A stretch of 64,000 nt of DNA from Phytophthora hibernalis (Eukaryota; Oomycota; Peronosporomycetes; Peronosporales; Peronosporaceae): NCBI GenBank assembly GCA_012656075.1, contig JAAKBF010000030.1, forward strand, positions 186,001 to 250,000, in the 5' to 3' direction. Under the pieces are notes generated by a model, which saw only the letters and a list, made by a program, of their open reading frames with translations, ran no database searches and had not been told where the DNA came from. Positions 23,157 through 33,354 of this stretch are shown in pieces (position 1 is the stretch's first letter; each line of letters opens with the position of its first letter). Position numbers and translations under genes: made by a program.

Positions 23157-25246
23157 ATGTGGCTGCGCCAGATATTGCTCGTGAGTTGCACGATACTCGT
23201 TGGAGTGACTTCAGCAGTGGTGAAAACGGCTCGTTCGGTCACGTTGGACCAGGATGGACTAACCTCGCAGCGATTTTTGAAGATTGAAGATCCGGCCAGC
23301 GATGATGCCGAGGAACGAGGTATTGGGGTGAAAGCTACAACCTTACTGAAGGTCTCCACACAAGACCTCGCCAACATGCTCAAAAAGCGTAAACCCGCGA
23401 AAGAAGCCTTCGATCGGCTACATCTCAAGGTTGCTGATGGGCTACTCGACAACCCCAATTTGTCGAATGGGTCAAATATGTGGACGATTTGAGTGCGGAT
23501 TCGAGAAAAAGGTGTCAACGATTCCAACATTGACGGCTGAGTATGGTGACAAAGCTTTGTTGAAAATACTGGACACCGCGATGAAGTCTCCAAGTGCAAG
23601 TACTCAGCGACTTGCGGCCAGGTTAGAAGCCGAGCAAATTGCTCATTGGGCGGCTAATGGAAAACCCCGACTGAGGTGCTGAAGATATTTGGAGCGGATG
23701 AGATAGCGAGTGGCCTATTTACGAGCTCTCGCTTCACTAATTTAGTCAAGTATTTCGACGATTGCAACACAAATCATCCCCTCGAGGCAGTATCGCTGAT
23801 CTCGACGTCGGCGGCTCAATACGGCGACGACGTTCTGTTCAAAATACTCCAACAAGCGAAGAGCATCCCCAGTGCTGAAACTGTTGCCTCTAGATTGCAG
23901 GCTGAACAGATTCAGCGTTTGCTGATCAAAAATGAACACCCCCGTGACGTTTTCACCATACTAGGACTCCAAGATCCCAAGCCCGACGAGGTATTAAGTA
24001 ATCCTCTGATGAAAAATTGGCTGAAATACTTGGACAATTTCAATACGAAGAACCCCCAAGCCGAAACGTCGTCGTACGCTACAATCCGCAGCCATTTTAA
24101 TGCGGATAATGTGGTTAATGAGGCGATGAAAAATTCCAAGACAATCGGCATTGCCAAGAGAGTGCAGTCCGATAAGTTTCGGTGGTATTTGGAAAGAAAA
24201 GAGGACCCAGCGAGTATGTTCTACAACCTCATTGGGCGTCAGCGTTCCATTTTCAGGGAATCCAACCCAATCATGAATGCAGACAACTTTCTCGCCGACC
24301 CGATGTTTAAAGCGTGGGCTCGCTATTTGAACGATTTCAATACAAAGTATCCCGGCGAGAAAACAGATATGATAAAGTCACTACTGGTACGATACACCGA
24401 CGACAAACTTTCTCAGGCACTCATCATGGCAAAGCAAAACCCGAGTACGGAAAAGATGGCCTCGAATCTGCAACTCTCGCTACTCAATAAATGGGCTCGC
24501 GAAAAGAAACTCCCAACGGATGTTGCCAAGCTGTTGAACATGGGAAGCTCTGATACGCTCATGAAAACGTACATTAAGAAGTACAACTGAGCGCTTAAGG
24601 ATGTTGGGGGCGATAAGATCAAAGTGTTTGACGACTTGATAATAGACACATGGTACAAGTATGTTGATGATGTCGCCAAGAAGAAACACGACGCCTCGTC
24701 GATTATCTCAGAATTGACTGCTCGTTATGGCGACGAGTCTGTGGCAAAGATGATTGAGATGTCCAAGAATAGTCAGGGGCTTAGCATGTATGCCGTGCGT
24801 GCTTGCAGACTGCGCAGATCAAAGGCTGGCTGGACAGCAAAATGTCGGTGAATCAGGTGTTCCGACTGCTGAAACTTGACGATGAAGCCAGCAAGCTCTT
24901 CGAGAACCCACTCCTGGACAAAACGTTCCGGGTGTTTATTTTCAAATTCAACACAAAGAACCCGGAATCACAAACGAGTTTCATCGAGGCGTTAACGAAA
25001 CACTACGGCGACGAAGCTCTATCGAAGATTATCATTTCTGCGAAAGGTGGCCTGAGTACAACATCGTCAGCTACACTATTGCAGACGAACCTGCTTAATC
25101 ACTGGCTTAAAGCTGGGATTCACCCGAGAGTTGTCTTCAAATGGTTACAATTGAAAAGATCCGCATTGAACAGTGCAGAGCGTCCGGTTTACCAAAAGTA
25201 CGCGATGGATTTCAAGACAAAGTGTATTGAGGGCCGCCCTTGGTAG
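23157..25246 (+). pseudogene. Tandem LWY-repeat RXLR-type effector, broken
   Basis: The ATG at 23157 starts a signal peptide (MWLRQILLVSCTILVGVTS). RFLK in SQRFLKIEDP and DDAEER follow, a degenerate RXLR-dEER pair. Then come about six ~90-residue modules and a partial seventh. Each carries the LWY pattern: an L-motif helix (VF..LGL), NP...W.KY.DDFNTKNP (the W helix) and YGD..L.KI...AK..PS (the Y helix), ending in LQ.E.L..WL. Frames: 23157-~23490, then +1 in ~23490-23690, then 23676-24590, an in-frame TGA at 24588-24590, the same frame to ~24800, then another shift to 25246. So there are three frameshifts and one stop. Family knowledge: tandem LWY effectors such as PSR2 are modular adaptors that reprogramme host targets. 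The total would be about 690 residues, unusually large for an RXLR protein. Function of this copy is unknown. Confidence 0.8.
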
Positions 25247-25441
25247 AGGTTAACGATGCTTTACATAAAGTGTTGGGGTTGTACTTCAAAGGATGGTTTA
25301 GAGTAACTAAGACTTCGCTACTTATTTCAGTTTTAAGTTCCCATGTCACGACCATCGGTCCATTACATTTACTGTATGCTGGCCAACGACAGTTCCTGTG
25401 GACGGAGTTGATGGATCGGAGCTAGCCATCTTAGAGCGACG

Positions 25442-25497
25442 GCCGAGATACTACATGTACATGTACCTAGTGAAACTAAGATTATCATCTACGCACT
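25442..25497. repeat. Dispersed repeat, copy 2 (partner at 3351-3412)
   Basis: Contains GAGATACTACATGTACATGT followed by ACCTAGTGAAACTAAG and ATTATCATCTAC, matching 3351-3412. It sits about 200 bp downstream of the LWY effector relic. Confidence 0.55.
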
Positions 25498-25501
25498 AGC
25501 A

Positions 25502-25544
25502 GATTCTGCGGCAGCGAAGCAGGCGCAGAAGATGCGCCGAGGAC
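25502..25544. repeat. 43-bp dispersed repeat (partner at 63181-63223)
   Basis: The core GCGAAGCAGGCGCAG with flanks GAT.CTGC and CGCCGA matches 63181-63223 base for base except about seven substitutions and no gaps. It directly abuts the palindrome pair at 25545-25587. Confidence 0.6.
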
Positions 25545-25587
25545 GTGGTCATAATATGACCACAACAAGGGCATATTATGCCCTTGT
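25545..25587. repeat. Two adjacent perfect palindromes
   Basis: GTGGTCATAATATGACCAC (25545-25563) is followed one base later by an 11-bp-armed palindrome (25565-25587) with centre GGGCATATTATGCCC. Both share the centre CATA-N-TATG, and a related GTCATATTATGAC occurs at about 20403-20415. They could form hairpins or bind a dimeric protein. Confidence 0.8.
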
Positions 25588-25712
25588 TAGGCAGTGATTG
25601 CACTGCCAGTGGACATTGAATATATTTTTAAAATTGTAAAAATCCTAAATTTTTAAACAGCATAACTTCACTGGTAAAAAAACATTTACCCTGCAGTCGA
25701 TCCCTTACTATT

Positions 25713-27017
25713 TTAATTCCCTTTTTCAGATCGTTCTGTGTCAAGTTCCATCAAACTGCCGTATCGTTGCGTCTCCTCAAGGAGCTGATCTTGTAGGTGT
25801 ATCGTAGCGTCGAACTCAAGTTCTTCAGCACCACGTTCTGTGCGTATCTGACATCTTCTGGGCGAGCATCATCGATTCCATATTGGTCAAATACATTTGT
25901 TCGCACACGCGCACAAGCGACACGTTTGGGTTCGTCTCAGAACGTGTGATGATCATCCAGGTTTGATCGCGGAAGTGCGGGCCTGCGTTGTTGAGCGTCA
26001 TCAGGTCTGTTTTGATGATGACAATGCGGTTGGGCTCTTCAAACTTGCGTAGGAATTGCACCCCTTTGACTTGCGTCGCTAAGGCCCGACATATCCAGTT
26101 TTTCTCGTGCGAGTTTGGCTCATTGCCCTTCATCTGTAAAAATAAACAAACAGGAGTTAAAACCCCGATACAAGCCAATATAACCTCCACAAACTTACGA
26201 ATCGAGCCCACTTCTCGGGGAAGAACGAGGAATACTCAAGCCCTTCCAGCAGATACCTGCGGCCATCTCCATAGGGCACATCGTCGGGGTTGTCGACAGC
26301 GCTTCCGCCGTCATCCCATAAACTTTGTCGTGTTTTATCTGCACGCTGCAGGTGATGACTGGTGAAGGCCCCGCAGCTTGGAAGATCGACCCCGAGGTCA
26401 AGTAGAACTTCGCTACCTTTTGCTGAAGATGATCCACGATCGACCTGTTGTTCTCAAAAGCTGCGAACGAGTACGTGGACGTCGGCTCAATGCCAAACAC
26501 GAAGTCGAAGCCCTGAAGCAGCGAGCGTTTTCCCAGAATTCTCCGCAGCTTCTTGGTCACGTCGACTTGGCGCGCCAAAATCTGCTTAAGTTTGCGGTTG
26601 GTCTCTTCTGAGAGACACCGCTCATTGTACTCGTTTGCCACGAGTTCCTCCCACTTGGCGTGTTGAGCCGCTGTTTTCGGGTCGAGAGGATTTTTCGGAA
26701 AAGCTGATTCTGCCTGCTGTCTTTTGAGTTGACCCACGTGCTGCCCGAGTTCTTAAACTTGCTCTCGCAGACTCAGAAGCCCCGCTCTTTTGCGCTGTAG
26801 CACTCGAGTCGTGTACCCCGGTGGGTTCGCGTTGTGCTTCCTCTTGGGGGCATTTTTGGTGTTGGCGACGGGTGTATAGTTCCGGAAACGGAGGAAGTCA
26901 TGGGAGTGACACTGTTCCAATTGTTGCTATCCCCGCAAAAGCATCGAGCGAGTCGATGAAGGCGATGGCTTCTTCTAGCGTCATGATGTTGTCGCTGTGG
27001 GTCACCGCTTGACTCAT
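25713..27017 (-). pseudogene. M96 mating-specific/START-like family protein, broken
   Basis: The ATG at 27017 opens QAVTHSDNIMTLEEAIAFID, then the frame shifts near 26930. A Lys/Arg-rich bZIP-like segment follows (VLQRKRAGLLSLREQ) with an in-frame TAA near 26753, then coiled-coil LSEETNRKLKQILARQVDVT and LRRILGKRSLLQGFDFVFG, the hallmark order of the oomycete M96 family. Another shift near 26318 leads to GDGRRYLLEGLEYSSFFPEK. A classical 65-bp intron (26134-26198, GTAAGTTT..TTTACAG) separates the second exon (QFLRKFEEPNRIVIIKTDLM), which shifts again near 25835 and ends at 25713-25715. Family knowledge: large, poorly characterised oomycete family, some members mating-induced, with a START-like ligand-binding fold. 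It has four lesions, so it is probably a true pseudogene. Confidence 0.7.
26134..26198 (-). other. Intron in M96-like gene
   Basis: 65 bp on minus with donor GTAAGTTT and pyrimidine-rich acceptor TTTATTTTTACAG. It joins a KWARF exon end to an MKGNEPNSHEK exon start in phase, which supports the gene model. Confidence 0.75.
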
Positions 27018-27130
27018 TGTGGTCGATTAATTCTGCCGCACAATTGTGGATTGTCGCTGTTTCGTAGCAAGTATCTAACGATTTGTATGGAATCGTAGGA
27101 AAGTTTGGTCTTTTTTTCCTATCATTCGAA

Positions 27131-27377
27131 ATGATGCCTGCTCGAAATACTTCAGCTTTGTATGCTGTACGGTTTGGTGCGTGTATGGCTCTGTTTCGTC
27201 GCCTTAAAATCCAACGAGTAATGGCCGCACATCATTCGTCGAAAAGAGAGCCATGGCGCCAAGACAACGAGCAGCTCCAAGCGCTCGGCCAAGACCAAGC
27301 CCGCCAGTAATAAGGCGAAGAAGGGAGAGAAGGCTGCTGTTCCCGAGGACAACACGGCTCAAGCGACCAGTTGTTAG
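27131..27377 (+). CDS. Possible small basic protein (weak)
   Basis: An ATG at 27131 starts MPARNTSALYAVRFG-type sequence. A frame open from about 27219 and ending at TAG 27375-27377 is Lys/Ser-rich with alternating basic and small residues (KRSAKTKPASNKAKKGEK), resembling a histone-like or ribosome-associated tail. The two parts are in different frames, so a short intron or a frameshift would be needed. No domain is recognised. It is convergent with the membrane-protein gene at 27450-28249. Confidence 0.25.
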
Positions 27378-27449
27378 TCTGTCATTCCTCGATGACTGCA
27401 TTTGGTTTCAACCTTCTCCTTCCTGTCTTTTCTTCTTCGCGTATCTTAC

Positions 27450-28249
27450 TCACGAGTCGCCTGCGAATGTGCCATCATCGCCGCCATCTCCTCCGAAATC
27501 ACCGCCATAATCTCCCCGCCAGTGTCTCCGCTAAACGTGTACGTGTTGTCCGATACGCCGCCAGTGTCTCCGCTGTAGCCGCCGCTGTTATTGCGGCCGC
27601 CAAACATTGATCCCAACGCTGCTCCAGCGCCTAGTCCTCCCAGCGCTCCTAGCGCTCCAGCAGCCAACGTGTTGCCACCGCCGCCGCTCTCACGATACGG
27701 AGTCGACTCGTACACTGCGGGCGCCGACGCATAGGCGTAAGGAGCCTGCGGTTGTCCCGGATACGTTCCGTACTGGCTAGAGACGGGCTGTGCGTACGCG
27801 AACTGCTCCTCTCTCGACTGCTGCGCGCGACGAGCCGGTAGATAGCAGCAGCACACGCAACAGAGAAGCAGCAGCACGAAGAAGACGAAGGTGCCTGAGA
27901 TACCGCTCGAGTGCGAACTTGGATGGTAGTTGTCGCCTCCGTAGTGATGCGTGGGTGTCACACGACGGCAGCGACACTCGTACGGATTGGCAGCGCACTG
28001 TGCGTCCTGTGGACAGCAGCACGGGGCGCCTGACGCCAGGCCAACGCAGAACTGACCTGGTTGGCCACGGAAGGCGTGGTCGCACTGGCCAGTCTGTTGG
28101 CACAGGCCGCAGCCCGAGAAGGCGGCGGACAGCGTCGCGTTCTCCACAAACTCGTGCACTTGTTGACCAGAGCGTAGGGAAACTGCGGATGTAGACTCGG
28201 CGCACACGCCCAGCGCCGAGAGCAGCACGAGCCATAGCAAACGTTGCAT
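27450..28249 (-). CDS. Cys-rich single-pass membrane protein
   Basis: Start at 28249 with signal peptide MQRLLWLVLLSALGVCAEST. The ~110-residue ectodomain has many cysteines (CGLCQQTGQCDHAF, CVGLASGAPCCCPQDAQC, ECRCRR). A transmembrane helix follows (GTFVFFVLLLLCCVCCCYL, about residues 118-137), then a Tyr/Pro/Gln-rich cytoplasmic segment and a Gly-rich tail with repeated GGYSGDTGG. In the long frame the last ~28 codons are unlike the rest. Shifting one base at a GGGG run near 27510 yields a Gly/Asp-rich end (GGDFGGDGGDDGTFAG) stopping at 27450, the natural continuation; an indel there is likely. Function unknown: the topology suggests a cell-surface or vacuolar membrane protein. Divergent from PRMT5. 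Confidence 0.75.
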
Positions 28250-28337
28250 CTTGGATAAACCTGATATGTGGTTTTAATCGAAAGATTTTATGACGGGAGA
28301 CAGAGCCTATGATACAGCCTGTCGTATCGCCTAATCC
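28250..28337. promoter_or_regulatory. 88-bp divergent promoter region
   Basis: Only 88 bp separate the start codons of the membrane-protein gene (minus) and PRMT5 (plus), so both promoters and 5' leaders must share it. No exact oomycete initiator match was found by eye. The PRMT5 start could instead be the internal ATG (MNRIFVG) 30 bases downstream, which would enlarge it slightly. Confidence 0.5.
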
Positions 28338-30498
28338 ATGAACCAGCCAAAAACGATTTTGACCATCATGAACCGCATCTTCGTGGGGCTTGAGACGTCC
28401 TTCGTGCACGACCTGCCGGCGACGCTGGACAAGGTTTGACTAGGCTTCTGTTAACTGATGTTATGTAGTGTTTATTGTGCAATGGATTGCAGGTCTATGA
28501 GGACAAGATGAATGGCGTGGTGGCACCACTCTTCCACCCTCGGTAACATGTTGATACCTCTCAAATATCCCTCACTTTCATCCCATTAACGCTCTACAGC
28601 TTCAAACGTGATGACCGCGAGGTGTCGGACACACGTGACGGTCCCCAATCACGCTCAGATCTGGTCCTGGACTCCCGTGGCTGGACGACGTCCGTCGTGG
28701 GCAACGTCTCCAAGTGGATGGACCTTGATGCAGCCACACTGGACGCCCGGTTGGGCGCCGAGAAGGTTTTCAAGCAGGAGGTGGCGTGGGCCTCGCACTT
28801 GTCCGTACCGGCCGTGATGCTGCCCGCGCCACGACACGCGCACTCGTGTGCCAACTACGCCCGTGTCCTCAACCAGTCGTTGACCCAAGCACAGTATCTT
28901 CAGTTTTGGGTGCGCATCCCATTGACGCCCAAGCAGCAGTCGAGTGCCAAGGCGCCAATGGAAGTGGACGCGGTGGCGGGGCTACGTGGAGCTGTTGTGA
29001 TGGAGACAGACGAGGAAGAGGACGAATCGCTGACCGACCCGTGGGAAGCTTGGGATGCGCTGCGTGCTCGATGCGAGTACCACCCGAAGCTACATGTTGC
29101 GCTGGAGATTACAGCGGACCTGCCTAGCGCCGAAGAGATCCAGCGCTGGCTGGGCGAGCCTATCAAGGTGAGTTGGTAGAGCATTACTTGCTAGGCTTGC
29201 GTGGCTGACCCAAATGGTGTGCTTGGAATGCAGGCTGCGATCATCCCGACGGATATTTTCCTGACGAACCGGAAGGGCTACCCGGCGTTGTCGCAGCGAC
29301 ACCAGACACTCTTGGCGCAGCTTTTCCAACATAACGTCCAGTTCTACCTCAGTGGACGACCGCGTCATCGTGGAAAAATTCTGCCGTATGTGCAGTATCT
29401 CCACTTTCTGTACAGCAAGCGTCCGAACCAGGACCGCAAGGATCAATTTGAGGCCCCATACCTGGACTATCTCCAGGCCCCGCTGCAGCCCCTGATGGAC
29501 AATCTGGAGTCGCAGACTTACGAGACTTTCGAGCAGGACGCGTTCAAGTACAACCAGTACGAGAAGGCTATCACCCAGGCTCTAGAACAGACCCCCGAAG
29601 ACAAGGAGTCAGTCGTAATGGTTGTCGGCGCGGGACGCGGGCCGCTTGTACGCTGTGCTCTTCGCGCCGCTACTATCGCAAACCGGAAGACGCGTATGTT
29701 CGCTGTGGAGAAGAACCCAAACGCGGTCATCACACTGCGCAATCTCAAAATCTCGGAGAAATGGGACAACGTTACAATCATTGCGTCGGACATGCGCAAC
29801 TGGCGCACGAAGGAGCGCGCGGACATCATGGTGAGCGAGCTTCTGGGGTCTTTCGGCGACAATGAACTGTCTCCTGAGTGTCTGGATGGTGCCCAGGACT
29901 TCTTGCACGGTAGGTACTTGCGTCTTCCAATCCATGACTACAAGGAACTGATTGTGTTGTTTGCAGAGAATGGCATCAGCATCCCTCGCGAATACACTTC
30001 GTTCGTAGCGCCAGTGATGTCTTCGAAGCTCTGGAACGAGGTGAAGGTGCACGATTCGCTGAAGAGTTTCGAGACCCCTACGTTGTGCGCCTACACAATT
30101 TCTATGCGTTGGCACGTACGCAGCGCTGTTTCACGTTTACCCATCCCAAATTCGACACACGGATCGACAACAGGAGGCAAGCCGAGTTGCGCTTTACCGC
30201 TGCTGAGAGCGCTACCGTTCATGGTCTGGCAGGCTACTTCGATGCCGTGTTGTTCGGGGATGTGACGCTAAGTATTGAACCGGATACGCACTCGGATGGC
30301 ATGTTCAGTTGGTTCCCCATTTTCTTCCCTTTGCGTCAGCCACTTCGCTTCCAGAAGGGCGAGGAGGTCGTGGTGAACTTCTGGAGACTCGAGGCGAACA
30401 ATCGGGTTTGGTACGAATGGTCTGCGTCGTCGGGCGATGGTAAGTGCCACATGCCAATCCATAACCCCAACGGGCGATCCTACTGGATTGGGCTGTAG
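28338..30498 (+). CDS. PRMT5: Protein arginine methyltransferase 5 (type II)
   Basis: Exons: 28338-28433, 28493-28542, 28600-29167, 29234-29909 and 29967-30498; introns are 57-66 bp, all GT..AG and phase-consistent. The product transfers methyl from SAM to give symmetric dimethylarginine on histones and spliceosomal proteins, in nucleus and cytoplasm. Motifs: N-terminal TIM-barrel domain; SAM motif I VVGAGRGPLVRCALRAA; MFAVEKNPNAVITLRNL; double-E loop SELLGSFGDNELSPECLDGA; YTSFVAPVMSSKLWNEV; C-terminal WYEWS..IHNPNGRSYWIGL. About 640 residues, matching eukaryotic PRMT5. In exon 5 the frame changes near 30075, where GAGACCCCTACG should read with one more C to keep the conserved VVRLHNF reading. 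One lost base in a C run is the only lesion, more likely a consensus error than decay. Divergent from the membrane-protein gene. Confidence 0.93.
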
Positions 30499-30637
30499 GG
30501 GGAATACCAGGCCAAGAGAGACAATTCAGATCACCGTCCAGTTCATTTTTCAGACTGCCTCTAGCTAGCTAGCTAAGTTAACAATCAGAAGGCTGAATAC
30601 AGAGAAATGAGTGAAGTCAGATCTGCGTGCAAACCTC

Positions 30638-31993
30638 CTAGAGCTCGTCCCGTGGTTGTGATTTCTTCATAGTGTGGATGACTGTTTCTTCAGTGCTAGC
30701 GTCCACAGTTGCTGCCGCATCTTCGTTGGGGCTGACAATTTTCTCCCATTCTTGCAGACTCCCGCCGACGACGGTGACGAACACGTTCTTCAAAGCCTCC
30801 TCCATCTCTTTAGCACCACCAAGACCACGAAGCTGCGTGAGAAGCTTAGCCAGAGTTTTGCTGCACCGCTCCAATCGCTTTGGCCAAGCAGAACGCTGAG
30901 AATGTTTTGCCAGTAGCTCCCATGCCTCAGCAACGCCGTTGCTTACTGCAAAACGAAGACTTGCGGTGTCGCCCTGTGTATCCTTGAGACTCACCAAGTT
31001 CGCACCCGTATTGCTGGAGACGGCCAGTACAGGGATTGTAATGTTGTACGCGTGCCAGTTCACCTCGACACTGGGGTGGGTCATCACTGTCGTGTTTTCA
31101 TTTTGGACAAGCAGAACCACACTCGCACCACGGCGCTGCACATTTGACACTTTCTCAAACTCGGAGCACTGCCCCGCCTCACCCGCCGGGATCATCACAG
31201 CTTTTCCCACAAATTCCAACTCCTCCTTCACATCTGCACAAGCTTGACTTCCATCAAGGGGTGTCACCAAAGGGAACGACGTCATCGTGGGTAGCACACT
31301 GCCGTAGGTCGCTGCTACGAAGCTTCCCTGGCGGGTGCCATCATCGTCCTTCTCAGCTCCAACAGACAAGACCGATCCACTTCGAGCGGGTGACGATGTA
31401 ATGTAGTCCTTTTCAACCTCCAATCGAGGTTTGCACGTGTAAGGTACACGCTGACAAGCCATGGGGATCAACCGACCGTAGATGGTCATCTGATCCCCCA
31501 CAACACGCAACATGTCACCGGCAGTTCGTCGGATCATGACGGATGCGATGGAGATCTCGCCGTCCTCGTCCTTCAGCGCTGCAATGGGAGGACTCACGTC
31601 GTCCGTGGGGCTCACGACCACAAGTACAGCAGCACCCATCTCGTCAGCTAGACGCGCCTTGCGTTCGAACGTGCACTCACCGCGGTCCACGACGAGCGCC
31701 GCCGAGCGATTGGCGGCCTCGATCTCGAGCAGCTCCGACTCAGGCAACGGGTCGCAGCCAAAACGATCTTCGTTGCGCTTGGGGACGTAGAAAGACACTT
31801 CGCGAGGTGCTATGGGTCCACCGAAGGCGTCGCGGAAGTACTGGATGGGGGCGAGACCATTGCGCAGGTAGATGCGACCCCAAGTGGACTCCTGCGGCTC
31901 AGGCTCGGAGGTGGAGACGACGGCAGTGGTTTCGTCTTGAGCATTGCAGGCAGTGACGCTGAGGCCCAAGAGTAGCAGTACGAGCGACTTCAT
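30638..31993 (-). CDS. ER-retained secreted protein with PA domains
   Basis: Start chosen at 31993 because it gives a signal peptide (MKSLVLLLLGLSVTACNAQ); an upstream ATG would bury it. About 451 residues. Two protease-associated (PA) domain blocks are visible: LVVDRGECTFERKARLADEM with GAAVLVVVS (first), and AGEAGQCSEFEKVSNVQRRG with ASVVLLVQNE and ITIPVLAVS (second). PA domains are substrate- or ligand-binding modules of secretory proteins. There is no peptidase domain. The C-terminus KSQPRDEL ends in a KDEL-like ER retrieval signal, so it likely resides in the ER lumen, perhaps as a folding or sorting factor (inference). The frame is intact over its full length. Convergent with PRMT5, 140 bp between stops. 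Confidence 0.8.
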   Translation of the reverse strand: MKSLVLLLLGLSVTACNAQDETTAVVSTSEPEPQESTWGRIYLRNGLAPIQYFRDAFGGPIAPREVSFYVPKRNEDRFGCDPLPESELLEIEAANRSAALVVDRGECTFERKARLADEMGAAVLVVVSPTDDVSPPIAALKDEDGEISIASVMIRRTAGDMLRVVGDQMTIYGRLIPMACQRVPYTCKPRLEVEKDYITSSPARSGSVLSVGAEKDDDGTRQGSFVAATYGSVLPTMTSFPLVTPLDGSQACADVKEELEFVGKAVMIPAGEAGQCSEFEKVSNVQRRGASVVLLVQNENTTVMTHPSVEVNWHAYNITIPVLAVSSNTGANLVSLKDTQGDTASLRFAVSNGVAEAWELLAKHSQRSAWPKRLERCSKTLAKLLTQLRGLGGAKEMEEALKNVFVTVVGGSLQEWEKIVSPNEDAAATVDASTEETVIHTMKKSQPRDEL

Positions 31994-32997
31994 CGGTGCA
32001 GGTCTGCGGTGAGTTGGCAATTGGCACATCATGGAAAAGATACGCGTCTCTTCGTGATCATTTTGTAGAAACTTGGCACGTATACTGTGCTCCCGTATTT
32101 TATTCACCTGGACAAAGTTTTTGCTTTCGTAATTTTAACAGGGGAAAATGACACTCAAAATATGAGGTCTCTTCCTAGATGTGTTAATTCAGTACACATC
32201 ACGATAAATGGTGTGGTAGACACCATGGACACGTGGTTCATATTATGTTGTACTGTGAAAAACGATTTGTTTGTCTAAGTGGATTGTTAATCAGCCGATT
32301 ACAGCTGATTTAGGTAAGCAATGCCCGATTTAATAAATCAGACCTCCTAATTAGATTGAAGCTCCTTGAATTATAATCAAAATTGTCAGCAAGATTTGAT
32401 TCGCAAGACGGATCATGTGATTCGGATTTAGATGCTAATCGGCCGAAATGGTTGCATATCATTGACATTCTGATCGAAGGTTAAAAACTTTATTTTTGTG
32501 TGGTTCGTTTCCACCAATAGAAAAAGAGGGTTTAAGCAAACTTGCATGTATAACCAATAGAAATAGGTCGTAACTTTAATTTTGTCTAATAGAAAGGATT
32601 CTAAATATGCACACCACCATTCTGACCATTTCACAAATATCCTGTTGGAATCGTTACGTGATATCGAGTATGTCTTACAAAAGTCAAAGTCGTTTACAAA
32701 TAGAAAATATTCGTAGGTTTCCAATAATTATAATAAGGTGAGGTATCTTGTGTTTCTGTTTCCTTACGTCAACTGAACTCTAATAACCATTCCAGGTAGG
32801 AGTTGTTCCTCTACCCGGTATTCTGCCACTCCACTGCGCCATCCAGTCTGCAACCACTCCTCAGAGCCTTCCTCCGATGCTCCGTATCGTGTCATCCTTC
32901 CGCACTTACATTGGTGCGGTTCGACCTGCTTTTTCAAGGTCCATGTTCCATTTGTTGAAGTCGTTAGCTAGGTGAGCGCTGATTTCCGCCCTCAGCT
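31994..32997. other. Intergenic, AT-rich
   Basis: Promoter region of the PA-domain gene, then about 800 bp of AT-rich DNA without a gene. The LINE 3' end lies somewhere in 32750-32997; no poly-A tail or target duplication could be placed. Confidence 0.45.
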
Positions 32998-33351
32998 TCA
33001 CCCGTTTTCGTCGCCTTCCGTCCCATACATTGTGCTCTTTCCTGTGTCAATCGCCTTGTTCGCCAGCGCGTGTGCCATTTTGTTGTGACTTCTGTAGTGG
33101 TGAGTCCACGAAGCCACTTGGCACCTATCTGCCATCTTCCGTGTGATCTTGTACCAGAACTGCATTTTCCTCGACTTGGGCATTTTCCTGTCCTTCATCA
33201 TATTCAGTATCATGGCACTGTCCCCTACCTCATGCACGCCTGTCCATTTCATCTCAATTGCTCTCGCTAGTAGTCGGCGGAGACAGGTGAATTCTTCAAC
33301 GTTGTTTGTAGTGTTGCGATTGCCAAGTGCAGTCGCTGCCGCCCATACCAC
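32998..33351 (-). pseudogene. LINE RNase H domain, C-terminal part
   Basis: Reads WAAATALGNRNTTNNVEEF, LLARAIEMKWTGVHEVGDSA and HNKMAHALANKAIDTGKS, the middle and end of an RNase HI fold, with the SDS/GDSA and ALANKA blocks. Its first beta strand is on the opposite strand 1.3 kb away (34640-34690). Confidence 0.8.
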
Positions 33352-33354
33352 TGT

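Larger units (their letters stand above)
25247..25712. other. Intergenic with repeats and palindromes
   Basis: Holds a copy of two dispersed repeats (25442-25497, 25502-25544) and two adjacent palindromes. No gene. Confidence 0.5.

Noticed and set aside
27152..27510. Hydrophobic minus-strand frame and Pro/Arg-rich plus-strand frame near 27.2-27.5 kb
   Set aside because: Both are out of frame with the more coding-like basic segment, and the hydrophobic look comes from reverse-reading of Lys/Ala/Gly codons.
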